DNA from: Combretum micranthum
Taxonomy: Eukaryota > Streptophyta > Magnoliopsida > Myrtales > Combretaceae
Assembly (NCBI GenBank): GCA_024138025.1
Contig: JAMXBD010000818.1
Span: 186,001-250,000 of the forward strand
DNA: 64,000 nucleotides
Reading direction: 5' to 3'
Part shown: in pieces, positions 24,141 through 36,163 of the stretch
Layout: each line of letters starts with the position of its first letter
Position numbering within the stretch: the stretch's first letter is position 1
Notes under the pieces: model-generated
Told to the model about the DNA's origin: nothing
The model's input: only the letters and a program-made list of their open reading frames with translations
Databases searched by the model: none
Position numbers and translations under genes: made by a program

Positions 24141-24299
24141 ACACTGATATACGAGTGGCAGTAACCAGGACATCTTGTTGAGGGGTTAGTATCCCCTCAT
24201 AATCCTCATAAAAAAATGAAATTGTGGAATCAAATTTTAGCATTTTGGGTTCCATGGTCATTATCAGTCAAGATGTACTCGAGTTAGGCAGCAATCTGA

Positions 24300-26010
24300 T
24301 TCTTGTCGAGGTAATGGGCCTGCTTATGATGGTATTAATCTCACCGTGACATAATTAGCGAAAGCTAGGGTAATCCGGATGATTTTGGTGGATTCCATCT
24401 TCTCAAGTTCGTCGACCTTTCTTTTTTGTGCTGAGGGTTCTGGCTTTAGATCATGATCTATGTATACTTTAGCCAACTTTGCCATATGGCATCTTCTATG
24501 GCACTTTTGAGCTGCCAACAATTGCTCGTATTATGTTCGTGGCCGTGGTGGTATTTGGAATATTCCTTGGAGTCTTTTTGTCTTAGGCTCGGTTTCATAG
24601 GGGGCGGTGGCAAGAGGAGGCCTCAGTTTCTTATCTTAAGGAACACGTCGTGCACTGGCAGTTTGAGAGGAGTGAACTAATTGTACATTAGGAAAAGTCT
24701 TCGTTTGTCACCAACTTTAAGACCTTGGTGTTTGTCAACTCGATTGGGGTCGTGAGGATTTTTGGGTCAGTACTTTTCTCGAGATGGATTGTCACAGGCT
24801 CAGCCCTAGCTTGACAAATTTTTAGCTTCCCTTCGAGCATTTCTCGTATCTTCTTGTCAGATGTATTTTTGTGTTTTTTCCCTCACTTGCTTGAGCGTAG
24901 TAAGCTAACATTTTGAGAGGGAGTCAAAGAATGGCCTATCCACGAGAACCTCCTTTTGATGGCTTCCAAAGCTACATCTTTGTTAAGGTTTGGGATTTCT
25001 AGGCATGTTTTGTTGAATCTCACTAAGTAGTCTCTCAAGGGTTCACTTGGCCTCTGTCACACCATGTAGAGGTAAGAAGCACTTTTCTCTAGCAGTTTGC
25101 TCACCACAAAGTATGCAATAAAGAGGTTGGTAAGTTAAGAAAAGGAACCCACCATGTTTGGTTTGAACTTATTGAACCAAATCGTAGCCATACCTTGAAA
25201 GGTAAAAGAAAAGTTTTACACCATATAACATCTGAAAAATTGTGTATCGCTATGGTGGATTGGAATTGGGTGATATGGTCCTCTGAGTTCATCTTTCCGT
25301 GATATGATTCTAAAGTAGGCAATCGACCTCCCGTAGGGAGTACTTTGGATTGGATTTCAACCATGAAGGGCATTTTGCTGGGCTACTTCTGCGGTGGGCT
25401 CGCTTTTAAAGCCCTCCTTAATGGTTGGTAGTCTCCTCATCATGTCACATACCTCTTTTAGAGTATGTTCTTTGTTGGAGTCGACCTACGTATCATTTAG
25501 GGTAGGATTGGGAGTATCCCTCCCATGATCTCCACCTTGATAGGGGTCTATTGTCTTCCCTTTGTTAGGTCGATATTTGTCGACTGGTGTCTTATAGTGG
25601 CTCGGGCCGAATGTTGAGAAGTCGTGTGCTCTCGTGACGTGCTGTAGGGAGCTCTCACTAGGCTATGCAAAAGTGCGAGCCCATCGATGCGGTCTCTACG
25701 ATAGTTTTGAATTGTACGATCATTCTTCGTTTGATACTCTAGTCTATCACAATCTTGTAGTATCATCACGATTCCTTTCAATTGGTTCCTTATTACGTTT
25801 GAGTGACGAACGGACTGGAGAGGTAGTCCTCTGTGTACTGGAGGGTCGTTCTTCTAAATGCAGGTCTTTCAACCCCTCTAACTCTGTTATCCTAGCCTTC
25901 ATCTATGTAGCCAATGTTTGTGGCAACGGCTAAACCAAGATGTGGCATTTTAGGGGCTTCACCATCAATAGGGTTAGGTATGGATGGTAAGGGAGCATAA
26001 TCACCTTGAT
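24300..26010 (-). pseudogene. Tat gag pseudogene
   Basis: The best-preserved part, 25373-25101, reads MPFMVEIQSKVLPTGGRLPT, then LESYHGKMNSEDHITQF and FSDVIWCKTFLLPF. This is the Tat capsid core (PF...I...LP...KLPxLxxYDGxxDPxDHLxxF). The more N-terminal region (25781-25548) is rich in Arg and Gln, and the C-terminal region (24521-24324) has a KRKVDELEKMESTK charged stretch before protease. Frames are broken throughout. Confidence 0.65.
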
Positions 26011-26120
26011 TCTTGCTTCGTTGTGGCCTAGGCATTGTGAGAAGGTGGTTCTATTAGCTATGGGTTTCAGAAGGATTTTTCAAAAAGAGTTGATAGGAAG
26101 AGGTTTAATGGTTTTTGATT

Positions 26121-26136
26121 CCCATATACCGCGCCA
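26121..26136 (-). promoter_or_regulatory. Primer-binding site of the Tat element
   Basis: On the minus strand it reads TGGCGCGGTATATGGG, three bases inside the 5' LTR. The TGGCGC start fits the complement of a tRNA CCA end. The rest looks mutated, and I do not assign the tRNA. Confidence 0.6.
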
Positions 26137-26139
26137 AAA

Positions 26140-26893
26140 TGTTACACGAGCTAAATCTAGGCTGGTAGAGAAGGCTCCTACAAACATAAAGCATAGATCA
26201 AAGAGGCACCAGAGTTGACCCAGTGCGACCACTCCAATGCTTGAGTTAGTTTATAGGCGAAGATAGGGTTTATGCAGAAAGAATATCTAACTGCTTTTCT
26301 TTCCTATTTGTGCCCCTTTTTTGTCTCTACCCCGCCATGCGCCCCCCCTCCCCCCCTTTCCCCCTCAACACACACACACACAAACACACACGCCAGGAAA
26401 GCCTAAGGGGATATTTATAGGGTTTTAGGATCATACTAAGGTAGATTGGACACGACCCAGTGCTTAGCGTGGTGAAGGTACCCAAGCTGAGGAGATTGAC
26501 TTCTCGAAGTGTGGTCGAGCTATTAATGTTCCCATGGTCACAAGATGTGACTAAGATGCATATCATAGCTAAAAAGGGCAAGGACCCGATGTCGAGCTAG
26601 ATTGAAATGAGCTAACTGACCAATCGAGCTTGTTAGTTTGGTGAGTCTTCCTAAGGCCGGGCTACATCAAAGCTAAGTGAGAAGGCTAATCAAACTCAAT
26701 AGCTTAGTGAGTCTTCTTGAGGTGGGGACTTGAGATGGGGTCTTGTATCATAGCACGTCGCTAGGACGTTGTTCTCTTCGAAGTCGCGATGTCGGGATGT
26801 GTTGAGCAGCTAGCTTCTTAGGCTGACCATGGTTGTAAGGCTTTCAAAGCCCAAGAGATAGAGTAGGCCAAGGATTATATTCTGTTGTCAACG
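26140..26893 (-). repeat. 5' LTR of the Tat element
   Basis: A 754-bp partner of 7654-8357. Most of its 50-bp excess is a pyrimidine tract plus CA repeats at about 26337-26391. The minus-strand TATAAATA box is at 26412-26419. The right edge GTCAACG is followed by the TAATA duplication. Confidence 0.85.
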
Positions 26894-26898
26894 TAATA

Positions 26899-27748
26899 CT
26901 TAACAAAGTAAATACATAATACTCTAGAGCTTATACCCTCTATAGTATAGTACAGGCTCCATGCTGGGTACTACATATGAAGATCTCTTACTCATATCCT
27001 ACCTTATGAGAGTAGATTTAAAAAAAAAACTATATTTATATCTTATCTTATAACCCTCAACACCCTTCCACCACCACTATTACTACCACCACACACACAC
27101 TCAAAATCCAAAAGAGCAAGGTATGATTTGGTACCATGTAAGACAAGGTTACCTGCTCATCCCTAATCTGTACTAGTGAATTTCCATAGAAGAAAACACA
27201 AATGAAGGAAGAAAGGGTAAAGAACTTCATCAAGGACCTTTCTAATGATTTGTGTCATAAGTACATAAGTTATATGTTGGATCTATGCATAAAAATCTAT
27301 GTATAAAGTACCTCAACACCAATCAAACACCAAGTCATGAGGAAAACATTTAATCTACAGCCAATAAAAAAACATTCAATGGACGAGATATGCCATTTAC
27401 CTTGGTCATCAGTAGCCAACAAGTATTAATGTATTTTAAATGTGCGTTTTGTTCGTTGGTTCAATATCAGTTTGACATCTATTTTATGTTTGTTTCAATA
27501 AAACTATTTGTTAGAAATAAATGAGATGAAAAATAGACATTTTTACTCATAAATAGACATACAAACCAGATATAGATAAAATATAGATGTAGATCAGATA
27601 CAATAAAGATGCAGATAAAAAAAAGACTATCCAAACAAACCTTAAATAAGTGGTGGAAATGATGAATAGTTTCTATAAAATTGTCTGCATGAAAAAATCT
27701 TGCCAATAATTATATACTATTAAACATTCCATGTGGTACATCACATCT
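26899..27748. other. AT-rich spacer between elements
   Basis: No gene is seen. Includes a short CCA/CA-rich patch (27068-27103) and the MITE-like segment listed separately. Confidence 0.6.
27442..27641. mobile_element. Possible 200-bp MITE
   Basis: The left end reads GTGCGTTTTGTTCGTTGG. The reverse complement of the right end reads GGTTTGTTTGGATAG, a loose inverted repeat. TTAAAT occurs on both sides (27436-27441 and 27642-27647) as a candidate duplication. The interior repeats ATAGA and AGAT words. The class is not assigned. Confidence 0.4.
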
Positions 27749-27930
27749 TGAAAAGAATGGTTCTTAATATATATTTAAAAACTACAATGTATAGTTATAT
27801 AAGAAGCTATTTCTAGTAAGAAAGAAACTACCAGCTAGTTATATAATAATTTAGGCAAAAAATATTGAATTGGTGTAATTAATGATGTTTGACTAGCTCC
27901 TATAATTCCTTCAATCAACAACTCATGCCA
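27749..27930 (-). repeat. 3' LTR of the copia element
   Basis: A 182-bp sequence aligning with 34028-34216 through TTCTTA(A/G)TATATATT, AAGAAAGAAACT, ATGATGTTT and CCTATAATTCCTTCA. The divergence is substantial. Confidence 0.75.
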
Positions 27931-27946
27931 AAACTCCCCCTTAAGT
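27931..27946 (-). promoter_or_regulatory. Polypurine tract of the copia element
   Basis: The minus strand reads ACTTAAGGGGGAGTTT next to the 3' LTR, a typical plant copia polypurine tract. Confidence 0.75.
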
Positions 27947-30100
27947 TGGCGCATAGATGTCTTCAATGCCTAACTTGTCGAGTGAGTTGTAAAACACTTT
28001 GCTAGAAACAACTTTTATAAGTATATCCGTTACTTGGTCTTCCGACTTGACTCATGAAAATTGAACTAGCTTATTCTCAAATTTCTACTTGATAAAGTCT
28101 TGATCCACTCCAATATGTTTAGTTCGATCATGTTAAATCAAATTGTGTAATTGCAATAGCTACTTTATTATCACATAACAAGTTCATTGTTAGTTCATAT
28201 GAGAAATGATAAGGTTAATTTACTATACCCATCTCGGTTTATTTATGGTCAATTATGCTTTAAATTCTTGTTAAATTTAAGATAATTGGTACTTAATTAG
28301 AAAATATTTTCATTTCATGTTTAAAAAGAGAAACATTAACATTTGGATCAAATTGAACAATAATTTAGGGTTGAAGATATCATCTAATCTAGATCAGACC
28401 CGTAATTAGGCCAGTGATTGTCGTGGATACCAGCAAGAGAAGAAGAGAAATTACCTACAAAGAAGATCACGGACTATGATACCACCATATCCTCGGGTGT
28501 GATCTTCTCAAAGTTAGCAATCTTAAGTGCTACACCCGTTATTTGTTGAAGATGAAAAGACTTCAGTGAAGATCACGACCTCTAATATGGCCATGACCAA
28601 TGGGGGTGGTGATTTGCAGCAAAGCATGAAAAATTGATTACAAGCATTACAGCATGTTGAAAATTTAATCTAAGGAGATAACGTCCTATGATACGGCCGT
28701 GATCTGCCTTGGATAATTATTTCCAAGAAGATAACAGCCCATGTAACCTGCATGAAAACAGTTACTTGGGGATATTTTCGCACCATTTCATATTTTAGCA
28801 CCTATTTGAAGAGAGATGAAACCCAATTGACATGTACTTTCACCCATAAGACATATCCAATGGAGGGAAATATAAATACATTTGTGAAACATTACGAAGG
28901 AAGGATTTTATGGTGAGAAATTCGATACCACATTTTCTTAAAGAGAACATTTTCCACCTGTGATTCTTGTATTTGTATAAGAAGTTTAGTGAGCATTGTT
29001 GTATCAAGATCTTGAGTTGAATCATTATTTAAGGGTTGTTTTCACATTTTTTCTTTTGAATTCTTGCATTTATTGTTGTGTTATGTTGTTTTCCTTACAT
29101 TATGCATGAGTAATTGCTAGGACTTATGTAGCCATGTTTAGCATGTACATACATGAAATGAATGTCCATTGTTGTAGAATTCACTAATCTCTATAGTATG
29201 TTGAAGTATGCTATTTCTAAGTAGTGCATGATTTAGGATTATACCAGATTTTCGGAGGATGTGATTGAGAAATCTATTTAAGGAATAGATCTAGGCTATA
29301 GAGAAAGGCTGCTCATAATGCCTAGAGATAAGGTTGTGAAACCTTTTGCATATATAATTGAAATTATCCTTTGCGTCATATTTCTAAAGTAATCCTAGTC
29401 GGTTGTTAATTAGGAAGCAATTCCGGTTTGACAAGACTAGGATTAAGGTTCAATAAACTCGAGAGAGATATTGATCTAATTGGTGAAACCCACAGTTAGG
29501 AAGGACATGACAAATAATGAAAATATATTACATGTTAATTCAATAGTAAACAAGTCTGATGTATTGTTGATTTTTAGAATAATCTTAATTCATTTATCAC
29601 TTTAATGAACATAGTTGTAGTTAATAATTAGTTAGTTGATAAATTTGGATTGATAATTTGAATTAATTTGATAGATAATAATCAATAGGATGAGTAATAG
29701 TACTTGTCTAGGACCCTAAGGAATACGATCATATATTTCATTCCTATGCCATATGCGACTTGCTTAGTGTTGACCAGATCATAGGAATGGGATAACATAA
29801 ATTAATCATTTTAAAACTCAGTTATAGTGCATCAAAAAACAATTTATTCTAAAACCTCTTTGACCAAAGGAGTTCACAAAGTCTTTAAGCTATGCATATA
29901 AACTCTGCCTCTATGCTAGATAATGTAGCTACCTTCTGGTTTGTACTTCTCTAAGTGACCAAATTTCCTCCTATAAAAGTGAAATATTCTTATGTGGGTT
30001 TTCTATTAGTGATGTTACCTACCCAGTCTATGTCTGTATAACCATCAATGTGCAAAGATAGTTCTTTTTGAATATAAGTCCTTTACCGAGAGAAGACTTT
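27947..30100 (-). pseudogene. Copia RNase H pseudogene, split by a solo LTR
   Basis: Right of the insertion (29840-30090) the minus strand reads GYTDIDWVGNITNRKPT, FIGGNLVT, ATLSSIEAEF and CELLWSKRF. Left of it (27947-28201) it reads SYELTMNLLCDNKVAIAI, TKHIEVDQDFI, KSEDQVTDILIKVVSSKVFY and NSLDKLGIEDIYAPT. These are the two halves of a copia RNase H, with the catalytic YTD, SSxEAE and CDN motifs and the C-terminal HIExxxHFI...DxLTK region recognisable. The insertion falls between the CELLW and CDN motifs. Stops are present. Confidence 0.8.
28207..29834 (+). mobile_element. Solo LTR, Athila-like
   Basis: This 1628-bp segment starts TGATAAGG and ends AGTGCATCA. It is flanked by AGAAA (28202-28206) and AAAAA (29835-29839), a 5-bp duplication with one mismatch. 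The copia RNase H frame resumes on each side. A TATAAATA box at 28871-28878, the TGATAAG start and the size resemble the Athila LTR at 10150. No internal domain is present, so this is a recombination-derived solo LTR. Confidence 0.75.
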
Positions 30101-31560
30101 ATGTGCCTTAGAATTCGAATCATAACACTTATATGATCTTCACTAAGACAATGCACAAACTGACTTACAAAACTTACTGCATATGTAAAATCTGGTTGTG
30201 TGTGAGATAAGTAAATTGACTTTCCAACAAGACGTTGATATCTTTCTTTGTTTGTAGGGGTTTGATTGGAATTCTCTCAAACCATGATTTTGGATTACAA
30301 GGGTATCAGCGGGTTTACGGTTAAGCATTCCTATTTCAGCTGGTAAATTAAGCACATATTTTCTTTGTGACAAAAAAATGCCGTTTTGACTGAGAACTTC
30401 AATGCCCAAAAAAATTCAATCCAAAGATTTTTCATCTCAAATTCAGTTGCCAAATACTTCTACAAATTAGAGATTTCCTTTCATCATCTCCAATGATTAT
30501 CATATCATCAACATAATTGTTAAAGATGTTACTTTCCTTATTGGTGTTTTAAGAAGAGAGTATGATCCGAATTGCTTTGCTCAAAGCCATTCCACATTGC
30601 AAGACTAAATGACTAAACCATGCTCTAAGTGATTGTTTCAGCCCATAGAATGTCTTATGCAATTTATAGGCTACCTTTCCTTATGAAGAATCAAAACCTG
30701 GTAGGATGTCCATATATCCTTCTTCTTTAAGTTACCCATGAAGAAAAGCATTTTTTTTAATGTCAAATTGATACAATGGCCAATCAAGATATGCAGCTTG
30801 AGAAAGTAATAGTCTGTCCATATTCAATTTTGCTATGGGTTAGAAATTTTCTTGATAATCTACTTTAAGCATCTATGTTTATCCTTTCGTAACCAGTCTT
30901 GCTTTGTATCGTTCAATGGATCCATTTGCTTTGTGCTTGATAGAAAAACCCATTTACATCCAATGGTATTTTTTTCTCTAGGTAATGGTACTAGCATCAG
31001 TATCATTCTTCTCTCATGCCTTCATTTCTTCATCTATTGCTTGTATCCATTTGGGTCATTCATTGCTTCATTCAATGTATTAGGAATATGATCTACCGAT
31101 AGCTTATTACAAACTCTTTAAGGTTTTGATAACCTCTAATTTAAGACACGACTAACAATTGGGTACTTTGATTTCTTTCCTCCATGATTAGGTGAGCAAA
31201 GATTTAGAGGTTTTCCTCAATTGTATTTGAAAGACAATTTATAGCCAAAAGAATCATGTGCATAATTATTTAGAGAAGAGTTAAGAGATTGTACCTTAGG
31301 TATTCTCACGAGATTGGTCATTTTGTGGTTTTGAAAAGCAAGGAGGAGGCTGTTCACTTCTGTCTCGGTAGGAGGTTATTCTTGTTCCTATGGCCTTTAA
31401 TTTTTGCCTCAATGATTTGTTCATTGTGAGATTCCAGTATTGATTGTTCAACATCATCAATTTCCTTCTATTGGTAACAATCCTTGTTCATTGGTTCAAC
31501 CTTTGCATGTGCATCAGTATTGGTAATATCCAAAGTAAATAACTAATTTTCCCAATTCTG
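30101..31560 (-). pseudogene. Copia reverse transcriptase pseudogene
   Basis: The catalytic motif survives: the minus strand at 30504-30515 encodes YVDD, followed by MIIIGDD. Downstream, 30409-30143 reads GIEVLSQNGIFLSQRKYVLN, then EIGMLNRKPADT, the standard copia block after the active site. Upstream (30600-31100) has decayed pieces of the fingers and palm with stops and shifts. RT would copy the element RNA into DNA, but no continuous frame exists. Confidence 0.75.
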
Positions 31561-31599
31561 CTTTTCATTGATCATCTCCCCGTGAAGAGAGGATTGGGA

Positions 31600-32620
31600 A
31601 GATTGGATTGAGAAAAAAAATTTAGATTCTAAAAATGTCACATCCATGGTTGAATAAAGCTGTTTGGTGATCAAATCATAACATTAGTAGCCTTTCTTGT
31701 GTGCTGTATAGCCCAAAACGACACATCGAGTAACACATGGTTTAAGTTTTATTCGTTGGTTTTTGTGTAGTTAAACATATGCAACATAACCAAATTTTCT
31801 TAGTAGAAGCATTAACACTGATGGTGATGTCACATGATGAGCAAGAGCTTGAAGAGGAGTTTTAAAGTTCAAAACTCATGATGGCATTCTATTTAGTAGG
31901 TAGATAGCAGTAACTATAGCATCTATTTAATATTGTTTAGGAACATAAGTGGAAATAAAGAGTGCTCAAGTTGTTTTAAGGATATGTCTATTCTTTCGTT
32001 TCGCAATACCATTCCACTATAGTGTTTAAGAACAAGTAGTTTCATGATTTAAACTATGTGTCCAAAAGTGATCTTGCATTTGTATGTTGTCATTCCCCAC
32101 CATTATTAGATCAAAGAATATGAAATTTAGTAGAGAATTGTATTTTAATCATAATATGAAATGATTTGAAAATGTCAAACACCTCATGTTTATGTTTCGT
32201 TAGATAAAGCCAGGTCATCCGTGTATATCATTGACAAATGTCACAAACCATCTAATGCTAGAGGGAATATAAATAGCTACAGGGCCCCAAACATCAGAGT
32301 GCATAAATGAGAAAGGAGTTTCACATTTATTCAAACTTCACACTTTATGGTTGACTTATTCAAGTTCACAAATAATTCTAGAAATAAATGTCTCAAATAA
32401 CAAATGATGGATGCCCTAATTGATAATGCCATAACAAATCTAACTTTCTTTAGTTCCTCCATTGTGCATATTGTTTGACATGCCATGACTAAAGTCCTAA
32501 AAATATAGCCCTTCCTTTTAGTACCATGATCAATAATCTCATTGGTGAGAATATCCTGAAACAAACAAAAATTTGGATACATTATGACACAACAATTTGA
32601 CTCCTCTGTTGCTTGGGCAA
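31600..32620 (-). pseudogene. Copia integrase pseudogene
   Basis: The N-terminal part near 32582-32331 includes SIRASIICYLRHLFLELFV, the decayed HRRLGHPSxxYLxHLFPxLF region. The core reads YTRMTWLYLTKHKHEVFDIF, then KFHIL, SNNGGE (from RSDNGGEY) and VEWYCETK (from VAERKNRH). CSMCRFGLYSTQERLLML corresponds to the CVFLGYxxxQKGYRCY block. Several stops and C-to-T changes are evident. Confidence 0.7.
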
Positions 32621-32999
32621 TAGATATTATCTTATTAGAGTGCGATGGGGTAATAGAGTTCTTGGTAATGGAAAAGAAGGAGAAAGAGCAACTGTTCTAG
32701 CCCCTATCACTGGATATGTTCCTTCATTTTCGTTAGTAATGCTTGTTCATTTTGGTTGGGTAGTTTTAATGAAGTCACAAGAATCAAATGTCATGAGGTT
32801 AGTTCTCCTAAGTGGATGATCCATCTATCTTGGTTATCCTATTTTGAGCAAAAAAGAGGACATCTATTGTTACTTGAATCATTTTGGATAGTTGATTTCA
32901 GTAGAGTGAAGAGATTCGTGTGTGGTACAAAGGAAAGTTGGGATTCGGTGATAACATTGGCTGCTCGTCCAGAATTGTCACTCCTACCTGCTTCTTTTT

Positions 33000-33990
33000 T
33001 CTTTCACCTTGAGTTCATCATGCCACCAATGTAGTGACCATGTATCTGAAACATGTTTCTATATTGTTTCAAGTTCCCATAATGTGTGTAGCCTCCTCCT
33101 TCACCCATTTACTTTTCCTTTGTTGCTATAGTAAGCTTTCCATTTGCTTCTTTTTAAAGGGAGGGTTGTTGTTTGTATCTCTACCTTCCCCTTGAAAGCA
33201 TAGCTCTGCCAGATATGGTGTCTCCATTTATTAACATTACTTATTTCCTCAGGTGTTCCCTTCTAACTTGCACATATTCTTGTTCTATTGTTGGGAATGG
33301 CGTCATTTGGAGAACATTACTTCAAATGTTGTCAACCCTATCATCAAATCCATATAAGGAAGTCTAAACTCTATCCTCTTAAATAATGGAGTTATACTTT
33401 TATATATCATCACTACATTTGATTGGATTTGGCCATTGAAAATCAATCTCCCTCCATAAGCCTTGGAGATTGGTGTAGTATGTTTCAAGAGATCCTCCTC
33501 CTTGTTTGAGTCTCGTTACTTTCCTTTTAAGGTCATAAACTTGAGGCGTATTGTTGCCGTTAAAGCATGTTGTAGCAATGTTGTCCCATATCTCTTTTGC
33601 CATCGGAAATCTGATAAAATTGCTTATCAAACATGTTTCCATTGAGTTAATCAGCTATCCCTTCACCACAACATTCTCGGTTCTCCATTTTTTGAAGGTA
33701 ATCAATCTCTTGGGGTTTTGGAAGATCTACATTTTATATCCCAACTTGTCTTTGCCTGTGATGTACATCTTGACAACTTAGGACCAAGTGCATATTTTTT
33801 TCGATCTAACATGATGCCAACTGATGCATTTGACTCTTGGCACATTATTTGATTGTGAATTTGAGCCTGGTTCAATGCTTTTTTTCTAGATGTAAAGTCT
33901 ATGAGAATCAACTTCTCTCTATTGGTAGGTTTCTTCATCTCTTTCAATCTCCCATTCCTTACTCTTTCCTTTTTGTGTATGTGTTTTTAG
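33000..33990 (-). pseudogene. Copia gag pseudogene
   Basis: 33947-33702 includes SVGIMLDRKKYALGPKL, the decayed ITSIxLNGxNYxxWSxxL start of copia gag. 33642-33400 reads FPMAKEIWDNIATTCFNG, then QVYDLKRKVTRLKQGGGSLE and YYTNLQGLWREIDF, the conserved central gag block (TAKEIWDxI, IFELKxxLxxLKQG, YYxxLKxLWxELD). The section from 33300 down to 33000 probably held the zinc knuckle and protease. I see no intact motif there. Confidence 0.7.
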
Positions 33991-34012
33991 AAATCCGAGT
34001 TATTAGATCTTT

Positions 34013-34024
34013 GTTCTGATACCA
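34013..34024 (-). promoter_or_regulatory. Primer-binding site of the copia element
   Basis: The minus strand reads TGGTATCAGAAC, complementary to the 3' end of initiator methionine tRNA over the first ten bases. It lies three bases inside the 5' LTR. Confidence 0.8.
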
Positions 34025-34027
34025 TCT

Positions 34028-34216
34028 TGACAAAATTGTTCTTAGTATATATTAAAATACAATGATATAAATTATATAGTATTTACAGGAGGCTATTTTT
34101 AATAAGAAAGAAACTGACAACTAGCTATACAATAATCTAAGCTAAAAATATTAAATTTGTATAACCAATGATGTTTAACTAGTTCCTATAATTCCTTCAT
34201 TTAATAGCTCACACCA
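34028..34216 (-). repeat. 5' LTR of the copia element
   Basis: A 189-bp partner of 27749-27930. On the minus strand it starts TGGTGTGAGC and ends TTTTGTCA. Confidence 0.75.
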
Positions 34217-34406
34217 ACATCATGCTCAATGATTCTTTTCTCACAGCCCATAAAAGGAATTAAGGAAAGTAGTTAGTGGAGATCAATTTCCCTTATACTA
34301 CCACATCAATTGATAAGGGAAGAATCAAGTACAAGGATATTAATTTTTTGTTTGTTCTTTTTTCTTTTTAAATTTTGTCAGATATAAGGAAACTAGTTAA
34401 TTATAT

Positions 34407-34726
34407 GGCTACAAACAAGATGAGCTAAGTCGAGCTTTCTAAGGCTTGGGCTCAGCTCATTTAAAAATTATTAAGCTCGATCTGAGATTTTTATCGAGTG
34501 AAATCTAGACTCGAATTTAACTCATTTAGCTAAATAAGTTTTATTTTAAGATCGAGCTCGACTCATTTACGAATCGAGCTTAAATCGAGCTGAGCTTTTT
34601 ATCAAGCCTAATGAGTTTTTATTGAACTTGAAATTAAATATTTAGCTCAAATTGTTTAAATAGCTCATTTTCCATTTTTTTTCAAACTAAAAATAATATA
34701 TAAGAATTGCTAAATATATATTATAC
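34407..34726. repeat. AGCTCGA-rich element, copy 2, left part
   Basis: The same word composition as 3179-3632 (GAGCTAAGTCGAGC, GATCGAGCTCGACTC, AATCGAGCTTAAATCGAGC). It is interrupted at TATAC by the Athila insertion and continues at 62405. Its left end GGCTACAAACAAGATGAG pairs loosely with the reverse complement of the end near 62632. Confidence 0.6.
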
Positions 34727-36163
34727 TGATGATGTTTTATCGATCGTATTAATTTCTAAAATTTATAAACCCGAGTAAATGTACGATCAAAGCTAGGGAA
34801 GCATACCTATTCGATGTAGCATAGATTTTAGGGTATCGTCTTCAGGGATTTTGAAGAACAAGTACTAGTATTACCGGTTTTCTACTATTTAGTCTAAATT
34901 TTGGAGAGAAATCTACAATTAACCACTAAGCAGAAGATTAAGCAAGCTCTAAGATCAACTAATGTTTGCTTTCAAAGATGAATTCAATCACAAGACATAC
35001 TCTCCACCTTGATCCACCCTAAACCTAAAGTTCTTATGATAAAAGATTGATTAATGAATCATTCATGCTTTGCACTGTGGGATCTCAACAAGTAAATCAA
35101 TTCCTCCCTCGAGTTAATCAATTCATAACCCTAAATGAGATAGTAGAGACCTCTTCCTTACTAACATCATATAGGATTGCATTAAAGATCATGATCCTTG
35201 AACAAGAATTAAATTCTTTATAGCAGAAAATCATGATTTCCCTAACTCTAGGTGAAATAAGCAATTCCTCTATTCATGAAGATCTATCTAATTGAATGAA
35301 ACCTCTTTCAATCCAATAAGAATCAAACATGCAATTAATTTGTGCACAAATCAATCACAAGACTATTGAATCACATGAATAGATACAAAGGCATGAACAT
35401 TCATTAATCAAAAGACATTTCAATTCATATGGTTAGGGTTTCACAAGATGAAGAGTATAAGAATCTACTCCTCCATGAGATTTATAATAAGAACAAAAGA
35501 TCTAGAGGAAATAGAAAGAATCGATAGAAAGAATAAACCCTAATTGATGTCTTGAGATCTTCAATGGATGCCCTAGCAATTTCTTCGTAATTTCTGTCTT
35601 AAAGCCTAAAAAAATGATCTAAAACTGTAAAACAAGAAAACAGAGCTCTATTTTATACTTTTGGAAAAATCTCAGTTCATCCTCAGGCGTCAGCATGGCC
35701 AGGATCGGGCCAAGGATGAAGGCAAAAATAATTAAAACTTGTTTAAAAGCATTCTGATGTCTTCCTTGACTGTCAGCCCTGGGCGAGGATGAATAAAAGG
35801 CTGAAAACTTTTCTTCATATGTAGCTGCTGTTTGCATCCTTCGCGTCCTTCCTGGCTAAGGATGAAGGTAAGGATGAAGATTAAACTTCTCTTTTGCATT
35901 CTAACCTCTTCCTCCCAGTCCTTCCCTGCCAAGGATGAATAGAAGGATGAAAACATAAACTTCCTTCTTGAACAAAAATGATTCAAACTTGTTTAATTTG
36001 CTTTAATTTCCTTTGAACCATCATAAAAACTTCCAAATATGATCTTTAAGCCAAGAAATGAATTTTTCACAAAATAAATGTCCTTTTCTCCATGAAATCT
36101 CAAAAATTACATACCAAGAATGTTCAAATAGCACCAAAATTAATGGTCTAATGACACTTATCA
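34727..36163 (-). repeat. 3' LTR of the Athila element
   Basis: It pairs with 60971-62404. Near its 5' (minus-strand) end it contains a cluster of GGATGAA words (35680-35955) interspersed with GGCCAGG, GGCGAGG and GGCTAAGG. A TATA-like box (TATAAAATAGAG on the minus strand) lies near 35650. Confidence 0.92.

Larger units (their letters stand above)
7654..26893 (-). mobile_element. Old Ty3/gypsy Tat-lineage element, nested and decayed
   Basis: The outer LTRs (7654-8357 and 26140-26893) share the same start, TGTTGCAC or TGTTACAC, and the end GTCAAC(A/G). Perfect TAATA duplications flank the whole unit at 7649-7653 and 26894-26898. Between them, minus-strand remnants of gag, protease, RT, RNase H and integrase appear in gypsy order from right to left. 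An antisense ORF lies between pol and the 3' LTR, a hallmark of the Tat lineage. Later arrivals inside it are a Tekay-like LTR scrap, a pol-less Athila and an hAT-like MITE. Numerous stops and frameshifts show that it is dead. Confidence 0.85.
27749..34216 (-). mobile_element. Ty1/copia element, decayed
   Basis: Short LTRs (27749-27930 and 34028-34216) flank minus-strand copia gag, integrase, RT and RNase H remnants. Integrase lies before RT, the copia order. A tRNA-iMet primer site adjoins the right LTR and a CTTAAGGGGGAG polypurine tract adjoins the left. ACATC occurs on both outer sides (27743-27747 and 34217-34221), with one extra T at the left. It is interrupted in RNase H by the solo LTR at 28207-29834. 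All frames contain stops. I could not fix the copia lineage from these motifs. Confidence 0.8.

Noticed and set aside
34270..34330. Small inverted repeat TTCCCTTAT/ATAAGGGAA as a terminator or regulatory hairpin
   Set aside because: A nine-base stem in AT-rich spacer between two elements has no functional context.
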